From an uncultured Rhodospirillaceae bacterium (GTDB lineage: Bacteria; Pseudomonadota; Alphaproteobacteria; Rhodospirillales; Magnetospirillaceae): DNA of 64,000 nt. The stretch is taken from contig CALABS010000077.1 of assembly GCA_937887565.1 (NCBI GenBank), positions 124,001 through 188,000 on the forward strand, in the 5' to 3' direction. Shown here piece by piece: positions 51,846 through 58,710 of the stretch. Below the pieces are notes generated by a model. The model saw only the letters and a program-made list of their open reading frames with translations, searched no databases and was not told the origin of the DNA. The translations under genes and the position numbers were made by a program. Position 1 is the first letter of the stretch. Every line of letters starts with the position of its first letter.

Positions 51846-52841
51846 GTGAAACGCCTGAGGATCGCCACCTTCAACCTGGAGACCCTGGACGACCGTCCGC
51901 AGGGTGGCATCGACTACGCCGACCGGGTGGCGGTGCTGAGGCCCCAGCTTCAGCGCCTGCGCGCCGACATCCTGTGCCTGCAGGAGGTCAACGCCCACGC
52001 CCTGACCAAGCGCGGGCCGCGCGAGTTGTCGGCGCTGGACGGCATCGTCCATGGCACCGAGTACGAGAAGTTCCATCGCGTGGTGTCCATGAACCGGGGC
52101 GGCGTGCGGGCGTCGGATCGCCACAACCTGGTCATCCTGTCCCGCTTTCCGGTGCTGGAAAACCGGCAGCTCTGGCACGACCTGGTGCCGCCGCCCCTCT
52201 ACCGGCCGGTCACCGCCGAACCCCGCCCCGATGCTCCCATGGCGGTCGAATGGGACCGCCCCATCCTGCACGCGGTCATCGACGGCCCGGCCGGCCACCG
52301 GCTGCACGTGGTCAACGTCCATCTGCGGGCGCCGCGCGCCTCGTTCCTGTCCGGCCAGAAGGGGCGCCACGGGCGGTGGCACAGCGTCGGCGGCTGGGCC
52401 GAGGGGTTCTTCCTGGCCTCGGTCAAGGCGGCCGGGCAGGCGCTGGAGGCCCGGCTGCTGGTCGATTCCATCCTCGACGCCGAGCCCGACGCCTTCCTGG
52501 CGGTCTGCGGCGATTTCAACGCCGGCGACCGCGAGGCGCCGGTGCGCACCATCCGGGGCGACGAGGAGGATACCGGCAACGGCCACCTGGCGCCGCGCGT
52601 GCTGGTCAGCCTGGAACGCACGGTGTCGGAAAGCCAGCGCTTCTCGGTCATCCACCACGGCCGCAAGGTGATGCTGGACCACATCCTGGTGTCGCGGCCG
52701 CTGCTGGGCTGGTACCTCCAGGCCGAGGTCCACAACGAGACCCTGGGCGACGAGCTGGTGTCGCCGGCGACGGTGTGGGGATCGCCCGAGACCTACCACG
52801 CCCCGGTGGTGGCCGAATTCGCGCCTCCCCGATCCGGGTAA
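51846..52841 (+). CDS. endonuclease/exonuclease/phosphatase (EEP) family protein
   Basis: This 331-residue protein has the EEP superfamily motifs: ATFNLETLDD at the N-terminus, LCLQEVNAHAL (catalytic Glu), VNVHLRAPRA, CGDFNAG (Asp, Asn) and LDHILVS (Asp, His). These enzymes cleave phosphodiester or phosphomonoester bonds with Mg; substrates range from DNA to lipids. The GTG at 51846 is chosen because the conserved core begins just after it. No ATG with a good ribosome site fits better. It is divergent from the hemerythrin-cheZ pair. Confidence 0.83.
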   Translation: MKRLRIATFNLETLDDRPQGGIDYADRVAVLRPQLQRLRADILCLQEVNAHALTKRGPRELSALDGIVHGTEYEKFHRVVSMNRGGVRASDRHNLVILSRFPVLENRQLWHDLVPPPLYRPVTAEPRPDAPMAVEWDRPILHAVIDGPAGHRLHVVNVHLRAPRASFLSGQKGRHGRWHSVGGWAEGFFLASVKAAGQALEARLLVDSILDAEPDAFLAVCGDFNAGDREAPVRTIRGDEEDTGNGHLAPRVLVSLERTVSESQRFSVIHHGRKVMLDHILVSRPLLGWYLQAEVHNETLGDELVSPATVWGSPETYHAPVVAEFAPPRSG

Positions 52842-52926
52842 CCCTGCCATCGCCAGCCGGCGGGGCCGGGATGGATGTTTCTCTGGCAAGATGACATATG
52901 AAGGCGGGAGGGAAGGAGATGCGGTC

Positions 52927-53949
52927 ATGGGCGCCACCCGCGACAAGTTCGCCGGCTGTCTGATCGGCCAGGCCCTGGGCGACGCGCTCGGCTTCCCGGT
53001 CGAGGGCGAGGGGCCGGCGGCCTGCGCGGCCTACGCCCGCGACGTCGTGCGGGCCGGCCGTGCGCCGACGGCGGGCGCCGACGGCTTCGCCTTCGGGCAG
53101 TATTCCGACGAAACCCAGCTGGCTCGCGAACTGGTGCTGTCGTGGCGCGATCGGGGCGGCTTCGACGCGCCCGACTATGCCGCCCGCATCGCCCGGCTGT
53201 TCGCCGAGGACCGGGTCGTCGGCCGCGGCCAGGCCACCGAACAGGCCGCCCGGCGGCTGATCGCCGGCGAGCCCTGGTTCCAGGCCGGCACGCCGGCGCC
53301 GTCGGCGGGCAATTGCAGCGCCACGCGGGCCGGGCCGCTGGGCCTGCTGTTGTGGGATTCGCCCGAGGCGATGGTCAGGGCGGCCGTCGACCAGGGCCGC
53401 ATCACCCACTCGGATTCGCGCTGCATGGCCGGCTCGGTGGCGGTGGCCGGGGCGGTGGCGTTGGCGGCGCGCGACGGCGAGATCGATCCGCATGCCTTCC
53501 TGGCCCAGCTGCGCGAATGGACTGGGCGGATCGAGCCGTCGTTCGAATCCGCCCTCAGGCGGCTGGAGCCCCTGCTGGAGCTGCCCGCCGACCAGGCGGC
53601 CCGGGCGATCGCCCGCGACGGCCTGCCGCCGGGGGTGGACAGTCAATGGCGCGGCGGCATCTCGGCCTTCGTGGTGGGAAGCGTGCTGTGGGCGCTGTGG
53701 GCGTTCCTCAACGCGCCCGACGACTGGCTGGGGGCGGTGGCGCTGGCCATCGGTCCCGGCGGCGACGTCGACACCACCGGCGCCATGGCCGGCTGCATGG
53801 CCGGTGCCAGGCTCGGCCTCGCGGCCATTCCGGCCGATCTGGCGCGGGCGGTCAACGATCGCGGCGACTGGGGCTATGACGAACTGGTGGCGCTGGCCGA
53901 CGCCGCCTTCGACCGTCGCTGGACCGGCACCGACCGGCGGCGCGGCTGA
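52927..53949 (+). CDS. ADP-ribosylglycohydrolase family protein (DraG-like)
   Basis: This 340-residue protein has FAGCLIGQALGDALGFPVEG at the N-terminus, SDETQ (equivalent to the metal-binding TDDT-type segment of DraG), and GPGGDVDTTGAMAGCMAGAR (metal-binding Asp residues) near the C-terminus. The family removes ADP-ribose from arginine (DraG on nitrogenase reductase) or from small molecules. No draT or nif genes are present in the window, so the target is undetermined. The ATG at 52927 has AAGGAGA seven bases upstream; an in-frame ATG at 52891 is an alternative. Confidence 0.87.
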   Translation: MGATRDKFAGCLIGQALGDALGFPVEGEGPAACAAYARDVVRAGRAPTAGADGFAFGQYSDETQLARELVLSWRDRGGFDAPDYAARIARLFAEDRVVGRGQATEQAARRLIAGEPWFQAGTPAPSAGNCSATRAGPLGLLLWDSPEAMVRAAVDQGRITHSDSRCMAGSVAVAGAVALAARDGEIDPHAFLAQLREWTGRIEPSFESALRRLEPLLELPADQAARAIARDGLPPGVDSQWRGGISAFVVGSVLWALWAFLNAPDDWLGAVALAIGPGGDVDTTGAMAGCMAGARLGLAAIPADLARAVNDRGDWGYDELVALADAAFDRRWTGTDRRRG

Positions 53950-53951
53950 CC

Positions 53952-54146
53952 TCACATCCGCCTGGGCTCGACCAGGCGCCCGAAGGCGGTCAGGTGGCGC
54001 AGCAGGCAGCCTTCCAGGAACGGATTGCGATGGTCGGCCGACAGCCGCTCGTAGACCCGCTCGAATCGGTCGAGGTCGGCGGGAACCCGGCAGCACCGGC
54101 CATGGGTGGGCAGCGGGTTGTTGCAGAAGGGGCAGATCTTCAGCAT
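53952..54146 (-). CDS. small zinc-ribbon protein, 64 aa
   Basis: A 64-residue frame begins MLKICPFCNN and continues PTHGRCC. The CxxC plus CC cluster (C5, C8, C17, C18) could bind zinc. The remainder is helical and charged (DLDRFERVYERL, DHRNPFLEGCLLRHLTAFGRLVEP). GGGAGA precedes the ATG at a good distance. It is convergent with the DraG-like gene (stop separation two bases) and is not a known family to me. Short but well-formed. Confidence 0.62.
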   Translation of the reverse strand: MLKICPFCNNPLPTHGRCCRVPADLDRFERVYERLSADHRNPFLEGCLLRHLTAFGRLVEPRRM

Positions 54147-54265
54147 CGGACCGTCTCCCCTGGCTGAACGACCAGGAGAGCCTAGTGCGGCCGGCGGCGG
54201 CCGAACAATCCGTCCCAAGGTCCTGGACCGCCGTGCAAAGGGACTAGCATAGGCCGTCGGTATTG

Positions 54266-54667
54266 CTACCGAGGGCGAAGGGCCGGCGCGTAGCGCCTGT
54301 CCTCGCTGCGAATGTGGTGGACCAGCCAGTCGGACAGGAAACCGGCCAGCTCGTCGGCCACCACCGCGCGGGGATCGGCGTGGTAGTCGGATTCCATGCG
54401 ACGGACCCGCTCGGCCATCGCCCGATGCGACTGGCGGTGGGCTTCCAGGTCGGCATAGCCGGCCTCTTCCAGCAGGCGTTCCTCGGCCCCGAAATGGTAG
54501 TAGGTGTAACGGATCAACTCGCCCAGGGCATGGCCGACCGCCTCCTCGGCGCCGTCGCCACTGAGGACGTGGTGCAGGTCATTGAGCAGGCCGATCAGCG
54601 TGCGGTGGTCCTGGTCGAGCCGGTCGACGCCGACGCTCATATCGTCGGTCCACTCCACGAACGCCAT
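54266..54667 (-). CDS. bacteriohemerythrin
   Basis: This 133-residue protein has the hemerythrin ligands LDQDH, YHFGAEERLL, AHRQSH and HHIRSEDRRY (His/Glu/His/His/His/Asp). The ATG at 54667 (MAFVEW) matches the family N-terminus and follows a run of Gs. It is the third single-domain hemerythrin in the window and differs clearly from the other two. It is transcribed alone; the pirin gene lies upstream on the same strand. Confidence 0.87.
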   Translation of the reverse strand: MAFVEWTDDMSVGVDRLDQDHRTLIGLLNDLHHVLSGDGAEEAVGHALGELIRYTYYHFGAEERLLEEAGYADLEAHRQSHRAMAERVRRMESDYHADPRAVVADELAGFLSDWLVHHIRSEDRRYAPALRPR

Positions 54668-54722
54668 GCATTCCCCCCCCGGGATCGCCTCCGATCCCGG
54701 GATCGTAGCACCGGGGCGCCGA

Positions 54723-55409
54723 TCATGCGACCTCGACCAGCACCAGTTCCGCATCGTCCTCGGCGACGATGTCGAGCCCGGGCTCGTCCGTCACCGCCAT
54801 GCCCGAACGGGCGCCGACCGCCATCCCGTTGACCCTCAGCGTGCCGCGGGCGGGGACCAGATAGGCCTTGCGCCCGTCCAGGGGGTGAAGGATCCGGTCG
54901 CCGCGGTCCAGGGTGGCGGCCAGCACCCGGGCGTCGGCGTGGATCATGGCGGCGCCGTCGTCGGGCGATCCCGACGCCATCACCTCCAGGCGGCCGTGGG
55001 CGCGCGGGAAGGGCTTGGTCTCCCAGTGCGGCGGCATGCCCGTAGCGCGCGGCTGAATCCATATCTGGAACAGCCGGCAAGGGTCCGTGCCGGCATTGGC
55101 CTCGGCGTGGCGGATGCCGGTGCCGGCGCTCATCACCTGGACCTGGCCGGCCTTGGTGACGCCCCGGTTTCCCAGCGAATCCTCGTGGGTGATGGCGCCC
55201 TCGCGGACATAGGTGACGATTTCCATGTCGCGGTGGCCGTGCGGGGCGAAGCCGGTGCCGGGCTGGATCAGGTCGTCGTTCCAGACCCGGAGCGCGCCCA
55301 GGCCCATCCGGTCGGCGTCATGGTAGTCGGCGAAACTGAAATGGTAGCGGGCGGCGAGCCAGTCGTTCTCGAACCGGCCCAGCCGGTCGAAGGGACGGAG
55401 CTCGATCAT
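54723..55409 (-). CDS. pirin family protein (YhhW-like)
   Basis: This 228-residue bicupin protein has the pirin metal-site segments FAPHGHRDMEIVTYV (residues 54-68) and GTGIRHAEANAG, and a second cupin half in the C-terminal 100 residues. Bacterial relatives such as YhhW have quercetin dioxygenase activity. It follows wrbA on the same strand with three bases between them, and both are divergent from a LysR gene. This is a common arrangement in which the LysR regulator controls quinone/flavonoid detoxification. Confidence 0.9.
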   Translation of the reverse strand: MIELRPFDRLGRFENDWLAARYHFSFADYHDADRMGLGALRVWNDDLIQPGTGFAPHGHRDMEIVTYVREGAITHEDSLGNRGVTKAGQVQVMSAGTGIRHAEANAGTDPCRLFQIWIQPRATGMPPHWETKPFPRAHGRLEVMASGSPDDGAAMIHADARVLAATLDRGDRILHPLDGRKAYLVPARGTLRVNGMAVGARSGMAVTDEPGLDIVAEDDAELVLVEVA

Positions 55410-55412
55410 GGC

Positions 55413-56012
55413 TCATCCTTTCAGCTTGGCGGCGATCTCGGCCAGGTGGCGTCCCTGGAAGCGGGCCATGTCCAACTCCTCGGGGGCGGGCTGGCGCGAG
55501 CCGTCGCCGCCGGCGATGGTGGTGGCGCCATAGGGGCTGCCGCCGATCACCTTGTCGATGGCCATCTGCTGGCTGGCGGAATAGGGCAGGCCGACCACCA
55601 CCATGCCGAAATGCAGCAGGTTGACGATGGTGCTCATCAGCGTGGTCTCCTGGCCGCCGTGCTGGGTGGCGGTCGAGGTGAACACGCCGGCCGGCTTGCC
55701 GATCAGGGCCCCCGACTGCCACAGCTTGCCGGTCTGGTCGAGGAAGGTGCGCATCTGCCCCGCCATGTTGCCGTAGCGGGTCGGCGTGCCGATCAACAGG
55801 GCGTCGTAGTCGGCCAGCTCCATCGGATCGGCCACCGGCGCCGGCTGGTCGGCCTTGGCGTGGATGGCGGACAACACCTCGCCCGGGATGGTTTCGGGGA
55901 CGCGCTTGACGAAGGGTTGGGCACCGGCATCCTGCACCCCCTCGGCGGCGGCGTGGGCCATGCGCTCGATATGGCCCCAGGTGGAGTAGTAGAGGATCAG
56001 CACGCGGGTCAT
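55413..56012 (-). CDS. wrbA: NAD(P)H:quinone oxidoreductase WrbA
   Basis: This 199-residue flavodoxin-like protein has the FMN-binding start VLILYYSTWGHIERMA, the WrbA-type loop TPTRYGNMAGQMRTFLDQTG, and TATQHGGQETTLMS (about residues 112-125). It reduces quinones by two electrons and belongs to the type IV quinone reductases. It is the first gene of a wrbA-pirin pair, divergently placed from a LysR gene. Confidence 0.93.
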   Translation of the reverse strand: MTRVLILYYSTWGHIERMAHAAAEGVQDAGAQPFVKRVPETIPGEVLSAIHAKADQPAPVADPMELADYDALLIGTPTRYGNMAGQMRTFLDQTGKLWQSGALIGKPAGVFTSTATQHGGQETTLMSTIVNLLHFGMVVVGLPYSASQQMAIDKVIGGSPYGATTIAGGDGSRQPAPEELDMARFQGRHLAEIAAKLKG

Positions 56013-56073
56013 GGGCGACGGCTCCTGGCTCTCGATGGGATGCCCTTGAATATCGGCCTTCCGTCCGCGCTGG

Positions 56074-56101
56074 ACAATTCACCGGAAAAGAACAAGATTG
56101 T
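56074..56101. promoter_or_regulatory. inverted ACAAT/ATTGT pair in the wrbA-lysR intergenic region
   Basis: ACAAT (56074-56078) and ATTGT (56097-56101) flank an 18-base A-rich centre in the 93-bp space between divergent wrbA and lysR genes. It could be a regulator site, but the match is short and could be by chance. Confidence 0.25.
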
Positions 56102-56105
56102 TTCC

Positions 56106-57044
56106 ATGAGGGAAACGAAACCACCCATCGACACCCTGACCGGCATGGCGGTCTTCGCCCGCGTCGTCGATGCCGGCGGCTTCTCGGCCGCCGCCCGGGT
56201 CTTGGGGGTGTCCAAGTCGGCGGTGTCCAAGCAGGTGGCGGCGCTGGAGGATCGCCTGGGGGCGCGCCTGCTCCACCGCACCACCCGGCGCATGAGCCTG
56301 ACCGAGGCCGGTTCCGCCTTTCTCGACGCCAGCCGGCGGGTGCTGGCCGAGGCCGAGGCGGCCGAGGCGGCGGTCGGCGCCTTGCAGGCGGAGCCTCGGG
56401 GAACGCTCCGGGTCAACGCCCCGATGACCTTCGGCACCATGCACCTGGCGGCGGCCATCCCGGCCTTCCTGGACCAGTATCCCCAGGTGACGGTGGACCT
56501 TGTCCTCAACGATCGCTTCGTCGATCTGGTCGAGGAAGGCTTCGACGTGGCGGTGCGCATCGGCCGCCTGGGCGATTCGTCGCTGGTGGCGCGCCGGTTG
56601 GCGCCCATGCGGCGGGTGATGGTGGCATCCTCCGCCTATCTGGACACCCATGGTCGGCCCCGGGTCCTCGCCGACCTCGCCGGACACCAATGCCTGACCT
56701 ATGCCTATTCCTCCAGCGGCGACGAGTGGTGCTTCGACGGACCGCGCGGCGAGGAGAGGGTGCGGGTGACGGGGCGCCTTCGGGCCAATAACGGCGAGGT
56801 GCTCAAGGCCGCCGCCCTGGCCGGCGCCGGCATTCTCGCCATTCCCACCTTCATTGTCGGTCCCGAGCTGTGCGACGGCCGGCTCGAGCGGGTGCTGCCC
56901 GGCCACGAGTCGCGGTCGGGCGGCATCCACGCCGTGTGGCCGCCGGGCCGCCAGCCGGCGCCCAAGCTGCGCGCCTTCGTGGATTTCCTGGCCGGCCGGT
57001 TCGGCGCAGTGCCCTATTGGGAGCCGTCCGAGCCGGGGGTATGA
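56106..57044 (+). CDS. LysR-family transcriptional regulator
   Basis: This 312-residue protein has an N-terminal winged helix-turn-helix (residues 14-70, with FSAAARVLGVSKSAVSKQV and LLHRTTRRMSLTEAG) and a C-terminal substrate-binding domain. The ATG at 56106 puts about 13 residues before the HTH; it lacks a strong ribosome site. It is divergent from wrbA-pirin and probably regulates them, which is inferred from position only. The cyclic-nucleotide-gated channel gene follows after seven bases. Confidence 0.9.
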   Translation: MRETKPPIDTLTGMAVFARVVDAGGFSAAARVLGVSKSAVSKQVAALEDRLGARLLHRTTRRMSLTEAGSAFLDASRRVLAEAEAAEAAVGALQAEPRGTLRVNAPMTFGTMHLAAAIPAFLDQYPQVTVDLVLNDRFVDLVEEGFDVAVRIGRLGDSSLVARRLAPMRRVMVASSAYLDTHGRPRVLADLAGHQCLTYAYSSSGDEWCFDGPRGEERVRVTGRLRANNGEVLKAAALAGAGILAIPTFIVGPELCDGRLERVLPGHESRSGGIHAVWPPGRQPAPKLRAFVDFLAGRFGAVPYWEPSEPGV

Positions 57045-57051
57045 TCGCGTC

Positions 57052-58188
57052 ATGGTCGGGGAGTGGATCAAGGGACTGGTGGTCGATGGGCCGCTGCCGC
57101 CCAGGCAGGCGGCGGCCTATCGGATCGCCCTCGCGGCGGCGGCGGTGGCGTTCGCCGCCCTGGCCATCCTGGACACCGTTCCCGCCTTGTGGGCGCGCCA
57201 TCATGCCGTCTTCCACGTCGCCGAGACCCTGGCGCTGGTGATGCTCGCCGGCGATTACGCCCTGCGCCTGTGGGTGGCCGGCACGGCCGGCGGCGACGCC
57301 CTCAGGCGCTACGCCCTCGGTGCCTACGGAGTCTTCGACTTCCTGGCGGCGGTTCCCTTCCTGCTGGGCGCGGCGGCCGGCCTTCCCCAGGACGCCGAGA
57401 CGGTGTCCGGCATCCTGTGCCTGCTCAAGCTGGCCCGCTACTCGCCGGCCCTGGAGACCTTGGGCGTGGTGGTGATGGCGGAGTTCCGGCCGCTGATGAG
57501 CGCCCTGTTCATCATGATCCTGCTGGCGGTGTTCACCGCCACCGTGCTGTATTTCGCCGAACGCGACGTCAATCCCGCCCTGGCCACCGTGCCCCATGCC
57601 CTGTGGTGGAGCGTCGTGACCCTGGCCACCCTGGGCTACGGCGACGTGGTGCCGGCGACCGCCCTGGGCAAGGTGCTGGGCGCCGGGGTGGCGGTGCTGG
57701 GCCTGTGCATGTTCGCGCTTCCCGCCTCGATCCTGGCCTCGGGCTTCAACGAGGAGATGCGGCGGCGCAGCTTCGTGTCGACCTGGCATCTGGTCTCGAA
57801 GGTGCCGTTCTTTTCCGGCCTGGACGCCAGCCGGATCGCCGAGATCGCCGCCCTGCTTAAGAGCTATCGGGCGGTGACCGGCGAAGTGATCGTCCGCGAG
57901 GGCGATCTGGGCGAAAGCATGTATTTCATCGTTTCCGGCCAGATGGAGGTCCGCGGGCGGGGCGGGGTGTTCACCCTGAGGGCCGGCGAGTTCTTCGGCG
58001 AGATCGCGCTGATCGACCAGTGCCCCCGCACCGCCACCGTCAAGGCGCTGACCCGCTGCCAGCTCCTGATCCTCGACGCCCGCGACTTCAGCCGCTTCGT
58101 CGCCGACACGCCCGGCTTGCTGGAGACCATCACCGCCACCGCGCGCCGGCGCCTGCGAGCCGACGACCGCCACACCGAGGACGCATGA
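57052..58188 (+). CDS. cyclic-nucleotide-gated potassium channel (MlotiK1-like)
   Basis: In this 378-residue protein, N-terminal hydrophobic segments form a voltage-sensor-like domain, followed by a pore with the selectivity filter TLATLGYGDVVPAT (about residue 195). A cyclic-nucleotide-binding domain follows, with GEFFGEIALIDQCPRTATV (phosphate-binding cassette, about 305-323). This is the architecture of MlotiK1 (355 residues), a K+ channel opened by cAMP. The absence of a C-linker is also MlotiK1-like. Its stop overlaps the DUF1491 start (ATGA). Confidence 0.9.
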   Translation: MVGEWIKGLVVDGPLPPRQAAAYRIALAAAAVAFAALAILDTVPALWARHHAVFHVAETLALVMLAGDYALRLWVAGTAGGDALRRYALGAYGVFDFLAAVPFLLGAAAGLPQDAETVSGILCLLKLARYSPALETLGVVVMAEFRPLMSALFIMILLAVFTATVLYFAERDVNPALATVPHALWWSVVTLATLGYGDVVPATALGKVLGAGVAVLGLCMFALPASILASGFNEEMRRRSFVSTWHLVSKVPFFSGLDASRIAEIAALLKSYRAVTGEVIVREGDLGESMYFIVSGQMEVRGRGGVFTLRAGEFFGEIALIDQCPRTATVKALTRCQLLILDARDFSRFVADTPGLLETITATARRRLRADDRHTEDA

Positions 58189-58529
58189 CCGAACCCAAGC
58201 TGAAGGCCAAGCTGTTCGTCCACGCCGCCATCCGCCGCTGCGGCACCGAGAACATCCCCTGCGTGGTGGTCCGCAAGGGCGACGAGGATGCCGGCACCGT
58301 GGTGGTCAAGCTCAACCGGCTGGACCACGGCTGCGAGGTGTTCACCCAGATCCGCGACGCCGACGGCCGCCTGGCCTGGATGCGCGCCACCGGCCCGGAC
58401 CCGGTGAGCGAGGACAAGGCCGACCTCTACATCGCCCGGGCGCGGGACATCGACTATGACCTGTGGGTGCTGGAGGTCGAGGACCGCCAGGGCCGGGTGC
58501 CCTTCATCGAACGGGTGGTCAGCGGGTAG
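58185..58529 (+). CDS. DUF1491 family protein
   Basis: This 114-residue protein matches the alphaproteobacterial DUF1491 pattern (KLKAKLFVHAAIRRC at the N-terminus, then VVVRKGDEDAGTVVVKLNRL). The N-terminal HAAIRRCGTENIPC region and the charged C-terminal half (RDIDYDLWVLEVEDRQG) are as in the family. Function unknown. It is translationally coupled to the potassium channel. Confidence 0.82.
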   Translation: MTEPKLKAKLFVHAAIRRCGTENIPCVVVRKGDEDAGTVVVKLNRLDHGCEVFTQIRDADGRLAWMRATGPDPVSEDKADLYIARARDIDYDLWVLEVEDRQGRVPFIERVVSG

Positions 58530-58538
58530 GTCATTCTT

Positions 58539-58567
58539 CCTCCCCCCACGCTCCGCGCGAGGGGAGG
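58539..58567. terminator. possible hairpin after DUF1491
   Basis: CCTCCCC (58539-58545) and GGGGAGG (58561-58567) can pair around a GC-rich loop just after the DUF1491 stop. No T-run follows on the plus strand. Low confidence. Confidence 0.3.
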
Positions 58568-58710
58568 GGTGGCGAACGCCATCGGGACCCGTCCCAACAA
58601 TGTCCCCCCATCGCCCCAGCTTTGCCCAAGTCGTCTTAAGCCGCGTTTAGAGCCCCGTCGATAGGGTCGTCGCACGCATCCGACGGTCCAATTTCGATGG
58701 AGGACGACCC

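Noticed and set aside
54582..56105. Upstream extension of the LysR frame by 500 codons
   Set aside because: The extension is antisense to wrbA, pirin and a hemerythrin, all with convincing motifs; LysR length and HTH position fit the ATG at 56106.
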